Below, one piece after another: positions 8,712 through 16,320 of a stretch of DNA of 64,000 nucleotides. Under the pieces are notes generated by a model. That model saw nothing but the letters and a program-made list of their open reading frames with translations, ran no database searches and was not told the origin of the DNA. The translations under genes and the position numbers were made by a program. Source of the stretch: Microbulbifer variabilis (lineage in GTDB: Bacteria > Pseudomonadota > Gammaproteobacteria > Pseudomonadales > Cellvibrionaceae); assembly GCF_020524905.1 (NCBI RefSeq), contig NZ_JAIVKI010000018.1, positions 30,904-94,903 of the forward strand, given 5' to 3'. Position 1 is the first letter of the stretch; every line of letters begins with the position of its first letter.

Positions 8712-9542
8712 TTAGAAGCTGCGAGTGACTTTAAAAACAAATCGCCCATCGGTCAGATTTTTGGCAGCCAGGAATGGATCGACACCATCGGTATCGTACC
8801 AACGCAAACCCAGAGTGTAATCACTGATTTTCCAGTCAATACCGGCGTCGTAATAGCCATAGTTGAGATAGTCGTAAGAAGATTCAAAAGTTTGCTCGCC
8901 AAGATGCACAGAGATATCCATATAGCTGGCCAACTCAAAGCTAAAGGTCGCTTCATAGGCCAGGGAATCAACATTATTGAGAAAGTCCCTGCCAAAGTAG
9001 TTATTCGAATACCAGAGACTCGGGCTGATCGTTAATTTATCCACCGTAAAACTAAGAATCAGATAGGTTTCGCCATAGTCGTAATCAAATTCTGACTTCG
9101 GGTAGTTATAGGACCAATAGCCAATATTTAGGTTGATTTTGGTTTCAGGGAGATCTCCCGACCACCCGACATAGGGATCGAACTCCATACTGTTACCGGG
9201 GCCACCAAAGTCCGTATTGGTCGTCCAGACACCGATATAGAAGCCAATATCGTGGGTCCAATTGAGGTCGCCCTGGACGGTAGGACCATTATTCGAGTTC
9301 GAGATACTGCGGAACATATAATCAGAAGCAATTACCAGGCTACCGGCGACAGTACCAAACCCGTCATCTTCGCCATTCTCGTCGTCCTCACCGTTCTCAT
9401 CGCCCTCACCATTCTCGTCACCCGTGTCGATCTCGCTAAATTCACCCCGCTCATCAACGACCACTTCCTCCGATAGGCACCTGGAATTGAATGCCCCTAG
9501 AACCCCGACCAAGATCAGGGCCCGCGCGAGGTAAGCTTTCAT
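8712..9542 (-). CDS. TorF-family (TIGR02001-type) putative outer-membrane protein
   Basis: 276 residues, signal peptide at the N-terminus, AAGGAG ribosome site. Typical family start of the barrel: GSLVIASDYMFRSIS followed by an asparagine-rich PTVQGDLNW strand, then alternating aromatic beta-strands to a C-terminal Phe (KVTRSF), as expected for an outer-membrane barrel recognised by BAM. Between the signal peptide and the barrel lies a low-complexity acidic stretch with repeats of the form DENGE (about residues 40-62), not usual for this family. Function of the family is unproven; porin-like or matrix-associated roles have been suggested. It is the next minus-strand gene after the DUF2878 gene but more than 100 bp away and reads independently. 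Confidence 0.75.
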   Translation of the reverse strand: MKAYLARALILVGVLGAFNSRCLSEEVVVDERGEFSEIDTGDENGEGDENGEDDENGEDDGFGTVAGSLVIASDYMFRSISNSNNGPTVQGDLNWTHDIGFYIGVWTTNTDFGGPGNSMEFDPYVGWSGDLPETKINLNIGYWSYNYPKSEFDYDYGETYLILSFTVDKLTISPSLWYSNNYFGRDFLNNVDSLAYEATFSFELASYMDISVHLGEQTFESSYDYLNYGYYDAGIDWKISDYTLGLRWYDTDGVDPFLAAKNLTDGRFVFKVTRSF

Positions 9543-9674
9543 TGCCGGCTCCTTGGTGGCGTTGGTGAATAAGGTGACTGAATCAGAAACTACGTTTTAA
9601 TTTAATAGGCTATGTATAGGTGGCGAGGCCGCTGAATACAAGCTTTGCGCCACCTTGCCCAACTGCACGGCCAT

Positions 9675-10181
9675 TTACCGATAGGCAGGGTTAATAGTGC
9701 GCGCCAAGTAGGTAAACCCCGGAAGCATCAGCGCCCACAGAAGCGACAGTAACATCAATGATTGCCACAAGGGCTGGCCAAGCTCTACGGTGCCGTTTAA
9801 AAAGGCACCCGTGTAGTAGCTAAAAGGGCCAAAAAAGCCACCTAACAGCGCAGCCAGCCATAAATTACGCTGCATAAATACCAAGCTATAGCGCAGTGTC
9901 ATGGCGAAATTTAACCACAGACATACCAGCCAAATGGGGGGCCAGGAAATATCATTGAGGTTTTGCAGTACCCCCAGGTGAAAAAGTACCGAGTCCACCC
10001 CCACACCAAAAAGAAACACGCCCCCCAACCACAAGGGCTCTCTGCGCAGGTTAGCCACAAAAAACAAGTGAATAAATAAATTGACCAGCGTAAACGGCAC
10101 AACAATCCAGGGGCGCGCAACGATCACGCATAGGGGCCAGGCAATATCAAACAGCAAGGCATTGGCGATCAAGCGCCACAT
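9675..10181 (-). CDS. DUF2878 membrane protein, last gene of the lipid-modification operon
   Basis: 168 residues from the ATG at 10181. The longer frame to 10211 overlaps the upstream gene, while the ATG at 10181 directly follows its TGA (TGATATG), a translational-coupling arrangement. Five to six hydrophobic segments cover almost all of it. The pattern NALLFDIAWPLCV at the start and PFSYYTGAFLNGTVE near residue 125 fits DUF2878, a membrane family repeatedly found beside CFA-synthase/DUF1365/amine-oxidase clusters. The role is unknown; the context suggests membrane lipid remodelling under control of the adjacent ECF sigma factor. Confidence 0.75.
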   Translation of the reverse strand: MWRLIANALLFDIAWPLCVIVARPWIVVPFTLVNLFIHLFFVANLRREPLWLGGVFLFGVGVDSVLFHLGVLQNLNDISWPPIWLVCLWLNFAMTLRYSLVFMQRNLWLAALLGGFFGPFSYYTGAFLNGTVELGQPLWQSLMLLSLLWALMLPGFTYLARTINPAYR

Positions 10182-10182
10182 A

Positions 10183-11436
10183 TCAGCCGATAAGAGCGCG
10201 CGGCTTGGCAAAAATAAACTGAGCTGAACTGATCACCCGCTGCATAAAACCACCTTCGCAGTAGCACAAATAAAATTCCCACATGCGAATAAAACGGTCA
10301 TCAAAACCCAGGTTGCGCACCTGTGGGAGTCGACTCAAAAATGCATTGCGCCAATGCCTCAGTGTGCGCGCATAGTCCGCAGTAATATCCTCCAAACCCA
10401 CCATCTGCATATCGGTAGCGGTGGCGATCTGCTGGGCGATGACCTGGTTGGATGGTAGGCAACCACCAGGGAAAATATAGTGCTGAATAAAATCGATGTC
10501 CTTACGATATTGATGGTAGCGCTGATCCGAAATAGTTATTGCCTGCATAAACATCAAACCATCTTCTTTCAGTAAACGACTACAAATGGAAAAGAACTTG
10601 CGGTGATATTCATGCCCCACCGCTTCCACCATTTCAATAGAAACCAATTTATCGAAGCTGCCATCTAAATCCCGGTAATCCTGCAACAGCACACGCACCT
10701 TATCTTGCAACCCCTCACGCTCTACCCACTGGCGAGCATACTCGTACTGCTCTGCAGAAATTGTCGTGGTGGTTACCTGGCAACCGGTATGCTTTGCCGC
10801 GTAAATAGCCATGCCACCCCAGCCTGTGCCAATTTCCAGCAGATGATCGTCAGGTTTTAATTGCAGCTTTTGGCAAATATGCTCCATTTTGTGAACAGAA
10901 GCCTGGTACAAGGTGGCCTGCTCAGAAGGGAACATGGCCGAGGAATAGAGCATGGTTTTATCGAGGAACAAACGGAAAAAGTCATTCCCTAAATCGTAAT
11001 GCGCGGCAATATTTTTGCGGGAGCCCCTGCGATTATTATTGTTGAGGTTATGCAGGGCGCGTAACACCATGCGGGGCAACTGACTCCCGCGGCTATCCAT
11101 ACTCTCAATCAGGGACATATTGTCGACCATCAGGCGAATCACATCCAACAGCTTTGGAGAGTCCCAGGCATTCTGCATATAGGCTTCGCCCGAACCGATT
11201 GTGCCGTTTAACAGTACCTGTAGATAGGCGCTGGCATCCCGAACACGAATATGCGCCCGCACCGCTGCCTGCTGCACTGGCTGACCAAAATGGTAACTAA
11301 CCTCCCCATCCTCAATCAGCAGATGCCCCCGCTCTATCACTTGCATCTTAGCCAGGACCAGCTTGCGCGCGAGTCGCACCAACCAGGACTGGTTTTCCTC
11401 TCCAACGGTTGCCCGTGAAGCTTGCTCTGGATTCAT
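10183..11436 (-). CDS. cfa: cyclopropane-fatty-acyl-phospholipid synthase-like methyltransferase
   Basis: 417 residues, the usual CFA-synthase length. The SAM site is clear: LLEIGTGWGGMAIYAA near residue 200, then VTTTTISAEQYEYA, and the catalytic region SIEMVEAVGHEYHRKFF near 265-285. A C-terminal part with YIFPGGCLPS and WEFYLCYCEGGF completes the family pattern. These enzymes use SAM to methylenate or methylate double bonds of membrane phospholipid acyl chains. The start overlaps the stop of the DUF1365 gene by ATGA, so translation is coupled. In this operon type the product could be a cyclopropane or a branched or furan precursor; sequence alone does not decide. Confidence 0.9.
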   Translation of the reverse strand: MNPEQASRATVGEENQSWLVRLARKLVLAKMQVIERGHLLIEDGEVSYHFGQPVQQAAVRAHIRVRDASAYLQVLLNGTIGSGEAYMQNAWDSPKLLDVIRLMVDNMSLIESMDSRGSQLPRMVLRALHNLNNNNRRGSRKNIAAHYDLGNDFFRLFLDKTMLYSSAMFPSEQATLYQASVHKMEHICQKLQLKPDDHLLEIGTGWGGMAIYAAKHTGCQVTTTTISAEQYEYARQWVEREGLQDKVRVLLQDYRDLDGSFDKLVSIEMVEAVGHEYHRKFFSICSRLLKEDGLMFMQAITISDQRYHQYRKDIDFIQHYIFPGGCLPSNQVIAQQIATATDMQMVGLEDITADYARTLRHWRNAFLSRLPQVRNLGFDDRFIRMWEFYLCYCEGGFMQRVISSAQFIFAKPRALIG

Positions 11437-12224
11437 AAATGCTTCTCCCCTCCCTGGATTTTGCCCCTGTCACCGGGATGTGCATAGACAGGAGTGCGCT
11501 TGAACCATAACTTCAGTGCCTGCCAATAAATGGTGGCAATCACTTTTGCAGTCATAAATGGATACTGGACCAGAATGCGATTGAGCAGGCCAGCGCTCAG
11601 CTCATGGCGGCGCAAGCTCAGTATGGCATCGAACAGGGGACGCTCCTCCTCTCCTTGGCCACATCGATCAAAATTCTGTAAATAGGCAGTGAGGCGATCA
11701 CCCGGCGTTATGCTTCTCCAGTGGTATCCCTGGGAGATGGGCATAAAGGGAGAGACATGAAAAGTCTTGGCAAAAGCCACTTTCTGCACCCGCGCCCCGG
11801 AGCGGCAGTCCAGCACATAGCTGTGGCGCTCTTTCCAGGGGGTATTGTGAACATCCAGTAATAACCAGCGCACTTCCCTACCCTCGGCATCAAAGCAGTA
11901 ATAAATACTGATAGGATTCATGTTGTAGCCAAAGTAGCGCCAATTGGCGAGCATACGCACGGGCCCTTGCGGGCGCTCCCCGGCAACCGACTCAACCCTA
12001 CGGCGCACGGCCTCATCAATACTGAATTCCGGATCGCCAAAAAAATCCTCACGCCGAAAACGGGCTAGAGCCCAAGGCTTTTTCGACCACCAGGGAGAGA
12101 GTGCACAAAATTGCTCTAACTCCGCCAGGTCTAGATACACCATAAAAACCTTGTAGCGGAAGGCATTTTGGCGGGGGGCAAAGCGGCGATGCTGGACCCA
12201 ACCGGTGTAAATGGCGCTCTCCAT
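11433..12224 (-). CDS. DUF1365 protein of the CFA operon
   Basis: 263 residues from the ATG at 12224, which has GGAGG eight bases upstream and gives the family's usual beginning (MESAIYTGWVQHRRF). An ATG five codons earlier also has a purine-rich site. Conserved DUF1365 blocks are visible: FRYKVFMVYLDLAE, FFGDPEFSIDEAVR, LANWRYFGYNMNPISIYYCF, VHNTPWKERHSYVLD, and FAKTFHVSPFMPISQGYHW. The enzymatic role is unproven; the gene almost always accompanies a CFA-type synthase and a flavin amine oxidase, so it is taken to act on the same acyl chains. It overlaps the CFA gene by 4 bp. Confidence 0.85.
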   Translation of the reverse strand: MESAIYTGWVQHRRFAPRQNAFRYKVFMVYLDLAELEQFCALSPWWSKKPWALARFRREDFFGDPEFSIDEAVRRRVESVAGERPQGPVRMLANWRYFGYNMNPISIYYCFDAEGREVRWLLLDVHNTPWKERHSYVLDCRSGARVQKVAFAKTFHVSPFMPISQGYHWRSITPGDRLTAYLQNFDRCGQGEEERPLFDAILSLRRHELSAGLLNRILVQYPFMTAKVIATIYWQALKLWFKRTPVYAHPGDRGKIQGGEKHL

Positions 12225-12252
12225 TGTTGCGGCCTCCATTAAGGTTTCCCCT

Positions 12253-13503
12253 TCACCAGGTTACCCCCAATCCCTCGGCGACCCGCAAAGCGCTGCTCAC
12301 CCCATCCTCATGAAAACCATTGGCCCAATAAGCACCACAAAACCAACTGCGGTTTACCCCATTAATGCGCGTCCATTGCTGCTGGGCACGAGTGCCCGCG
12401 ACAGAAAACTGGGGATGAGCATATTCAAAGCGCGCAAAAATCTTTTCTGGAGCGATACGTTCCTCGGCATTCAGGGTGACACAGTAAGTTTTATCTGTTG
12501 CCAGCCCCTGCAAAATATTCATGTTATAGGTAAGCACCGGTAGCGCATTGCGCTCGGCACCTAGCCGGTAATTCCAACTGGACCAGCTGCGCCTTTGCTG
12601 CGGTAATAAACTGGTATCCGTATGCAATACCACGCTGTTGCGTGCGTAGGGAATGGCACTAAGCAGTTGCCGCTCCAACTCAGAGGCATCTTCAAGACAC
12701 TCCAGCGCCTGGTCCGAGTGGCAGGCGAACACTACCTGATCAAAACTGAACCGCTCACCCGTGCAGGTCAGCAGTTCCACATTTTGTTCCCTGCGCCTGA
12801 CAGAATGCACTTTAGTAGAAAGCCTAACCCTGTCGGCATAGGGCGCACTCAGTGCGGGAATATAAGAGCGAGAGCCCCCTTTAATCACTCGCCACTGGGG
12901 CCGTCGCACCAGGTTTAGCAAGCCGTGATTGAAAAAGAAACGCACAAAAAAACTTACCGAAAACTCGAGCATCTGCGCCACACTGGCCGACCAAATCGCC
13001 GAGCCCATAGGAACCAGATAGCGATGGGCAAATTCTGCCGAGTAACCATTCGCCGGCAAGTACTCTCCCAGGGTCAGGCCTTCATGCAAGCGCCCCTCGC
13101 GCCAGTCTCGCGTGGCCGTACGATTAAATCGCACTATGTCCCACAGCATGCGCCAGTGACCGGCGCTTAGAAGGTTGGAGCGTTGAGAAAATAATGTATT
13201 GAGGTTATTGCCGGCATACTCATAGCCTTCCTGATCGCAGCGCACACTGAAACCCATGGAGGTCGGCTGGGACTCGATGCCCAGCTCATCGAGCAGGCGA
13301 ATAAAGTTCGGGTAGGTCCAGTCGTTATACACAATAAAACCGGTATCGATGGCCAGGGTGCAATCACCTTCCTGCACACCGACCGTCGCAGTGTGCCCAC
13401 CCAGGCGATCCTGCGCTTCAAATACGGTGATTTCGTGCTTGCGGCTCAAAAGATAAGCCGCCGTCAGTCCGGCGATCCCGCTGCCGACAATCGCGATACG
13501 CAT
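12253..13503 (-). CDS. FAD-dependent amine-oxidase-family protein of the CFA operon
   Basis: 416 residues from the ATG at 13503 (AAGGAAGAG upstream); its A overlaps the TGA of the SDR gene. The N-terminus is a textbook Rossmann FAD site, MRIAIVGSGIAGLTAAYLLS, followed by EAQDRLGGHTATV, and the C-terminus has the FAD-contacting FCGAYWANGFHEDGVSSALR. The amine-oxidase/protoporphyrinogen-oxidase fold includes fatty-acid desaturating or saturating flavoproteins. In CFA-type clusters this partner is thought to act on the modified acyl chain. It could convert a methylene intermediate, but this is inference from gene order. Confidence 0.85.
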   Translation of the reverse strand: MRIAIVGSGIAGLTAAYLLSRKHEITVFEAQDRLGGHTATVGVQEGDCTLAIDTGFIVYNDWTYPNFIRLLDELGIESQPTSMGFSVRCDQEGYEYAGNNLNTLFSQRSNLLSAGHWRMLWDIVRFNRTATRDWREGRLHEGLTLGEYLPANGYSAEFAHRYLVPMGSAIWSASVAQMLEFSVSFFVRFFFNHGLLNLVRRPQWRVIKGGSRSYIPALSAPYADRVRLSTKVHSVRRREQNVELLTCTGERFSFDQVVFACHSDQALECLEDASELERQLLSAIPYARNSVVLHTDTSLLPQQRRSWSSWNYRLGAERNALPVLTYNMNILQGLATDKTYCVTLNAEERIAPEKIFARFEYAHPQFSVAGTRAQQQWTRINGVNRSWFCGAYWANGFHEDGVSSALRVAEGLGVTW

Positions 13504-14279
13504 CAGCTCTTCCTTAAGGTACGAATCCTGCTTATTTTTGTTGTGCAAAAACGAAACCAAAGGGAACGGAAAAATCCCAAAAAACGCAGTGGCAAACTCA
13601 AGCGCAACGGAAAATCGATAACAGACTTTCCGCGAGCCAGCCCCTCCTCAATAAATTCCGCTGCCCGCTCTGCACTGATTAAAAAAGGCATGGCAAAATC
13701 GTTTTGCGCGGTAAGGGGAGTGTCGACAAATCCCGGACGGACCAGCACGACCTTGAGGTCTGTATGGCAAGTATCCGCACGTACCGATGCCAAAAAGTAA
13801 TCGAGCGCGGCTTTGGAGCTGCCATAGGCCTCCGCTCGTGGAAAAGGTACAACCGAAGATAAGCTGCCCAGTGCCGCAAAAAGTGGAGAAGTGCTGGCAG
13901 CCAGCAGGGGTAAAGCACAACGCAGAGTATTCACTACGCCAAAGAAGTTGGCGTCGAACACCCGCCGGTACATAGCGGTTTCTAGCTGTAAATCATTGTC
14001 ATATTCACAAGTGCCGGCACAGGCGATCACCCCATCCAGGTGATCAGTTAAATCCTTCAGGCGCTCAAATGTAGAGGCCGTGGCACTGTCATCGGCCACA
14101 TCGCAATCGAGTATGCGAATGCGTGTGGGAGCAAACTGCTGCAACTCCGCCAGTGCTTCACGCCGGCGTCCGCTGGCAATCACAAAATTATTGTGATCGG
14201 CAAGACGCAGAACCAGGGCTCGGCCGATACCGGAACTGGCACCCGTAATCCATAGTATCTTGTCGCGAATTTCCGCCAC
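13503..14279 (-). CDS. short-chain dehydrogenase/reductase
   Basis: 258 residues, classical SDR. The cofactor loop is TGASSGIGRALVLRL (residues 13-27), the structural motif is reduced to ACAG near 90, Ser of SLSSVVP near 143 and the catalytic YGSSK (Tyr and Lys four apart) near 155 are present, followed by VRPGFVDTPL. The C-terminal 30 residues are basic and hydrophobic and may touch the membrane. Substrate is unknown. The gene is coupled to the flavoprotein gene downstream (TGATG overlap) and begins 3 bp after the stop of the NTF2-like gene, so it belongs to the ECF-controlled operon. Confidence 0.88.
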   Translation of the reverse strand: MAEIRDKILWITGASSGIGRALVLRLADHNNFVIASGRRREALAELQQFAPTRIRILDCDVADDSATASTFERLKDLTDHLDGVIACAGTCEYDNDLQLETAMYRRVFDANFFGVVNTLRCALPLLAASTSPLFAALGSLSSVVPFPRAEAYGSSKAALDYFLASVRADTCHTDLKVVLVRPGFVDTPLTAQNDFAMPFLISAERAAEFIEEGLARGKSVIDFPLRLSLPLRFLGFFRSLWFRFCTTKISRIRTLRKS

Positions 14280-14282
14280 CGG

Positions 14283-14714
14283 TCAGCCCTGCCCCAGGCA
14301 CTGTTTAATTTTGCGCACGAGAGAACCCAGTAGCGGCACCTGTTCATAGACCATCGCTCCCATGTCGTAAAAATCTTCGTGATAAAACACTTTGTCGGAA
14401 AAGCGCACCAAACTGCAACCGCGCAAGCGCAACGGCCGACCACCTTTCAAAGACTGGTGCGCATAGTGCATATACCAGGGCAGGCAAGCACTATCCTGGG
14501 TAATCGAAGCCTCTTCAAAGCGAAAACGGCACTGGGTGAGCCCACGGCTCATACTAGAGAAATACGTTTTCAGGGCGGGTAGCCCTTCAATCCGGTGCAA
14601 AGGATCACGGAATACAATTTTATCGCTGTATATTTTCGATAGCTCGGCGGGGTCTCTAACCAAAAAATCCTGATAATAGGATTGGATTTCTTTTACCAAT
14701 GTTCGGCTGCTCAT
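14283..14714 (-). CDS. NTF2/SnoaL-like protein, first gene of the ECF-controlled operon
   Basis: About 143 residues. The frame opens at a GTG at 14726, but GGAAGGG sits just before tandem ATGs at 14717 and 14714, which are the likelier starts. The pattern (helix YYQDFLVRDPAELSKIYSDK, then FRDPLHRIEGLPALKTYFSSM, then curved beta-strands) fits the SnoaL/NTF2-like fold used by small cyclases, isomerases and carrier-like proteins. It is the first gene after the divergent ECF promoter and is transcribed away from the sigma factor. Homologues sit in the same place in other CFA/DUF1365 operons. Catalysis is unproven. Confidence 0.8.
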   Translation of the reverse strand: MSSRTLVKEIQSYYQDFLVRDPAELSKIYSDKIVFRDPLHRIEGLPALKTYFSSMSRGLTQCRFRFEEASITQDSACLPWYMHYAHQSLKGGRPLRLRGCSLVRFSDKVFYHEDFYDMGAMVYEQVPLLGSLVRKIKQCLGQG

Positions 14715-14750
14715 CATCCCTTCCACTGTAATCCCCAGCGTTATCCCTAT

Positions 14751-14780
14751 GATTTACGTTAGCCTGCTGACGGCAGATCA
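14751..14780 (-). promoter_or_regulatory. probable RpoE/ChrR-type ECF promoter of the lipid operon
   Basis: Reading the minus strand, TGATCT (14780-14775) is followed after 18 bases by TAAATC (14756-14751), 34 bp before the first start codon. The TGATC element with a TA-rich -10 at this distance is the form recognised by sigma factors of the ChrR-controlled ECF group (Rhodobacter sphaeroides RpoE). It points to the NTF2-SDR-flavoprotein-DUF1365-cfa-DUF2878 operon. I saw no equally good copy reading toward the sigma gene. Confidence 0.6.
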
Positions 14781-14861
14781 CAGCGCCAAAATAAAAAAGC
14801 CCAATCCATTTGCTGCGCACAAGCGTAGTAAAAGATCGACATCACAGTAGAGAGCGCTAAT

Positions 14862-15479
14862 ATGGCGCATAAGCTAAGACACAACGGCAATGGAATTGCG
14901 GTGAAAGCTTCCCAGGATTACAAGGATGACTGGAGCAGGCTACTGACGCAGGTTGGCGCCCAGCGCGATCGCCAGGCGTTCGAGCGTGTATTCCGACACT
15001 TTGCCCCGCTGATCAAGGGCTTCCACCACAGCCGCAGCACTCAGGCACTCAATGCCGAAGCGGCGGATGAGCTGGTTCAGGAAGTCATGCTCAAGGTATG
15101 GCATAAAGCCCCCTGTTTTGATCAGGGCAAAGCCTCGGCCAGCACCTGGATATTTACCATTATGCGCAATTGCCGTATCGATATGCTGCGCCGCAGTCAA
15201 CGCCACCAAAATCGTGACAGCGATGTTGATGTGGCCGATATCTGGGATGAAAACCTGGAAAACCAACCCCTGTTATTTTTGCAGCACAAACGCAACGAAC
15301 GTGATATCGCCGACGGCCTCAACGCCCTGCCCGCAGAGCAGAGCCATATTTTGGAAAAGGCCTATATGGAGGGAAAATCCCACAGCGAAATTTCCGAAGA
15401 ACTGCGCCTGCCCCTGGGTACAGTCAAATCCCGCGTGCGCCTGGCCATGAAAAAATTACAAGCCAGGTTCGTCAGGTGA
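14862..15479 (+). CDS. rpoE: ECF RNA polymerase sigma factor, RpoE/ChrR group
   Basis: 205 residues. Region 2 is visible at about 45-115 (AADELVQEVMLKVWHKAP, ASTWIFTIMRNCRIDMLRR) and region 4 at 145-200 (LNALPAEQSHILEKAYMEG, HSEISEELRLPLGTVKSR with its helix-turn-helix). The next gene, 7 bp downstream, is a ChrR-type anti-sigma factor, so the pair should respond to singlet oxygen or related oxidants. The divergent operon carries a matching promoter. The symbol marks group membership, not the E. coli envelope-stress RpoE. Confidence 0.9.
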   Translation: MAHKLRHNGNGIAVKASQDYKDDWSRLLTQVGAQRDRQAFERVFRHFAPLIKGFHHSRSTQALNAEAADELVQEVMLKVWHKAPCFDQGKASASTWIFTIMRNCRIDMLRRSQRHQNRDSDVDVADIWDENLENQPLLFLQHKRNERDIADGLNALPAEQSHILEKAYMEGKSHSEISEELRLPLGTVKSRVRLAMKKLQARFVR

Positions 15480-15486
15480 ACCTCGA

Positions 15487-16170
15487 ATGATTCGCCACCA
15501 CCCGGACGAAAACCTCCTACTGGAATACGCCTCCGGCAGCCTGGCCCGCGGCCCCAGCCTGGTTGTTGCGGCCCATGTACAGATGTGTGCCGACTGCCGC
15601 TCCCAGTTATCTACCCTGAATAATCTCGGTGGCTCTCTCCTCAACGGAAGCCCCGCACAACCCCTGCAAGCCAATGCTTTCGAGCGCCTGATGGAGCGCA
15701 TCAGCCAGATTCCAGAGAAGATCATTCATAAGAGCGAAGATACCCCCACTCCAGTACCGGTTGGCAGGGAGCCGGCCATGGATCACTTGCCCAAAGTCCT
15801 GAATAAACTATTGGCCAGCAACCCTAACCGGCGATGGAAGACCCTGACCCGGAACCTGCAAATGTGTCGGCTCAAGTCTGGGCAGAGGGATTACGAGGTG
15901 GCTTTTCACTGTCTGCGCAGTGGCAGTGGTCTGCCAAAACACGACCACCGTGGGCAGGAGTTCGCCCTGGTACTGCACGGCAGCTTTTCCGATCACAACG
16001 GTATTTATGGGCGGGGGGATTTCGTCTTGCGCGAGCCGGGGCAGGTACACAGACCCATCGCCACTCAGGACATGGATTGCCTGTGCTTTTCTGCAGTCGC
16101 GGCCCCGGTATCCCTTACGGGAATCCGCGGTCTGTTCCTCAACCCGCTGATCCCTTTCAGGCCAGGTTAA
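15487..16170 (+). CDS. chrR: zinc anti-sigma factor ChrR with C-terminal cupin domain
   Basis: 227 residues in two domains. The N-terminal zinc anti-sigma domain has His5, His30, Cys34 and Cys37, the same spacing as the zinc site of R. sphaeroides ChrR (6, 31, 35, 38). The C-terminal cupin has His151, His153, Glu157 and His187, again with the spacing of the R. sphaeroides metal site (141, 143, 147, 177). By family, the first domain holds the sigma factor and the cupin is needed for the singlet-oxygen response. The linker here is about ten residues longer. All metal ligands are intact, so it should be functional. Confidence 0.92.
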   Translation: MIRHHPDENLLLEYASGSLARGPSLVVAAHVQMCADCRSQLSTLNNLGGSLLNGSPAQPLQANAFERLMERISQIPEKIIHKSEDTPTPVPVGREPAMDHLPKVLNKLLASNPNRRWKTLTRNLQMCRLKSGQRDYEVAFHCLRSGSGLPKHDHRGQEFALVLHGSFSDHNGIYGRGDFVLREPGQVHRPIATQDMDCLCFSAVAAPVSLTGIRGLFLNPLIPFRPG

Positions 16171-16320
16171 ACCCAGGCAGAACTCTGCTTTTGAGTTATT
16201 TAAAACCTGTATCCAGGTTATCGGCATCCATGCCTCAAGCGCATTCCTTGTCAAATTCCCAGGCTACGATCTATGCAAGTATGAATTTTTACTTTCGCCT
16301 TCTGACACTTTCTAAATAAT

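Noticed and set aside
8531..9035. Plus-strand frames over the TorF-like gene
   Set aside because: Antisense shadows of the barrel gene or start-less intergenic frames; composition is not protein-like.
14834..14862. Second ECF promoter (GATC...TAAT) directly before the sigma gene
   Set aside because: The putative -10 touches the start codon and leaves no room for a leader or ribosome site; only the minus-strand copy is kept.
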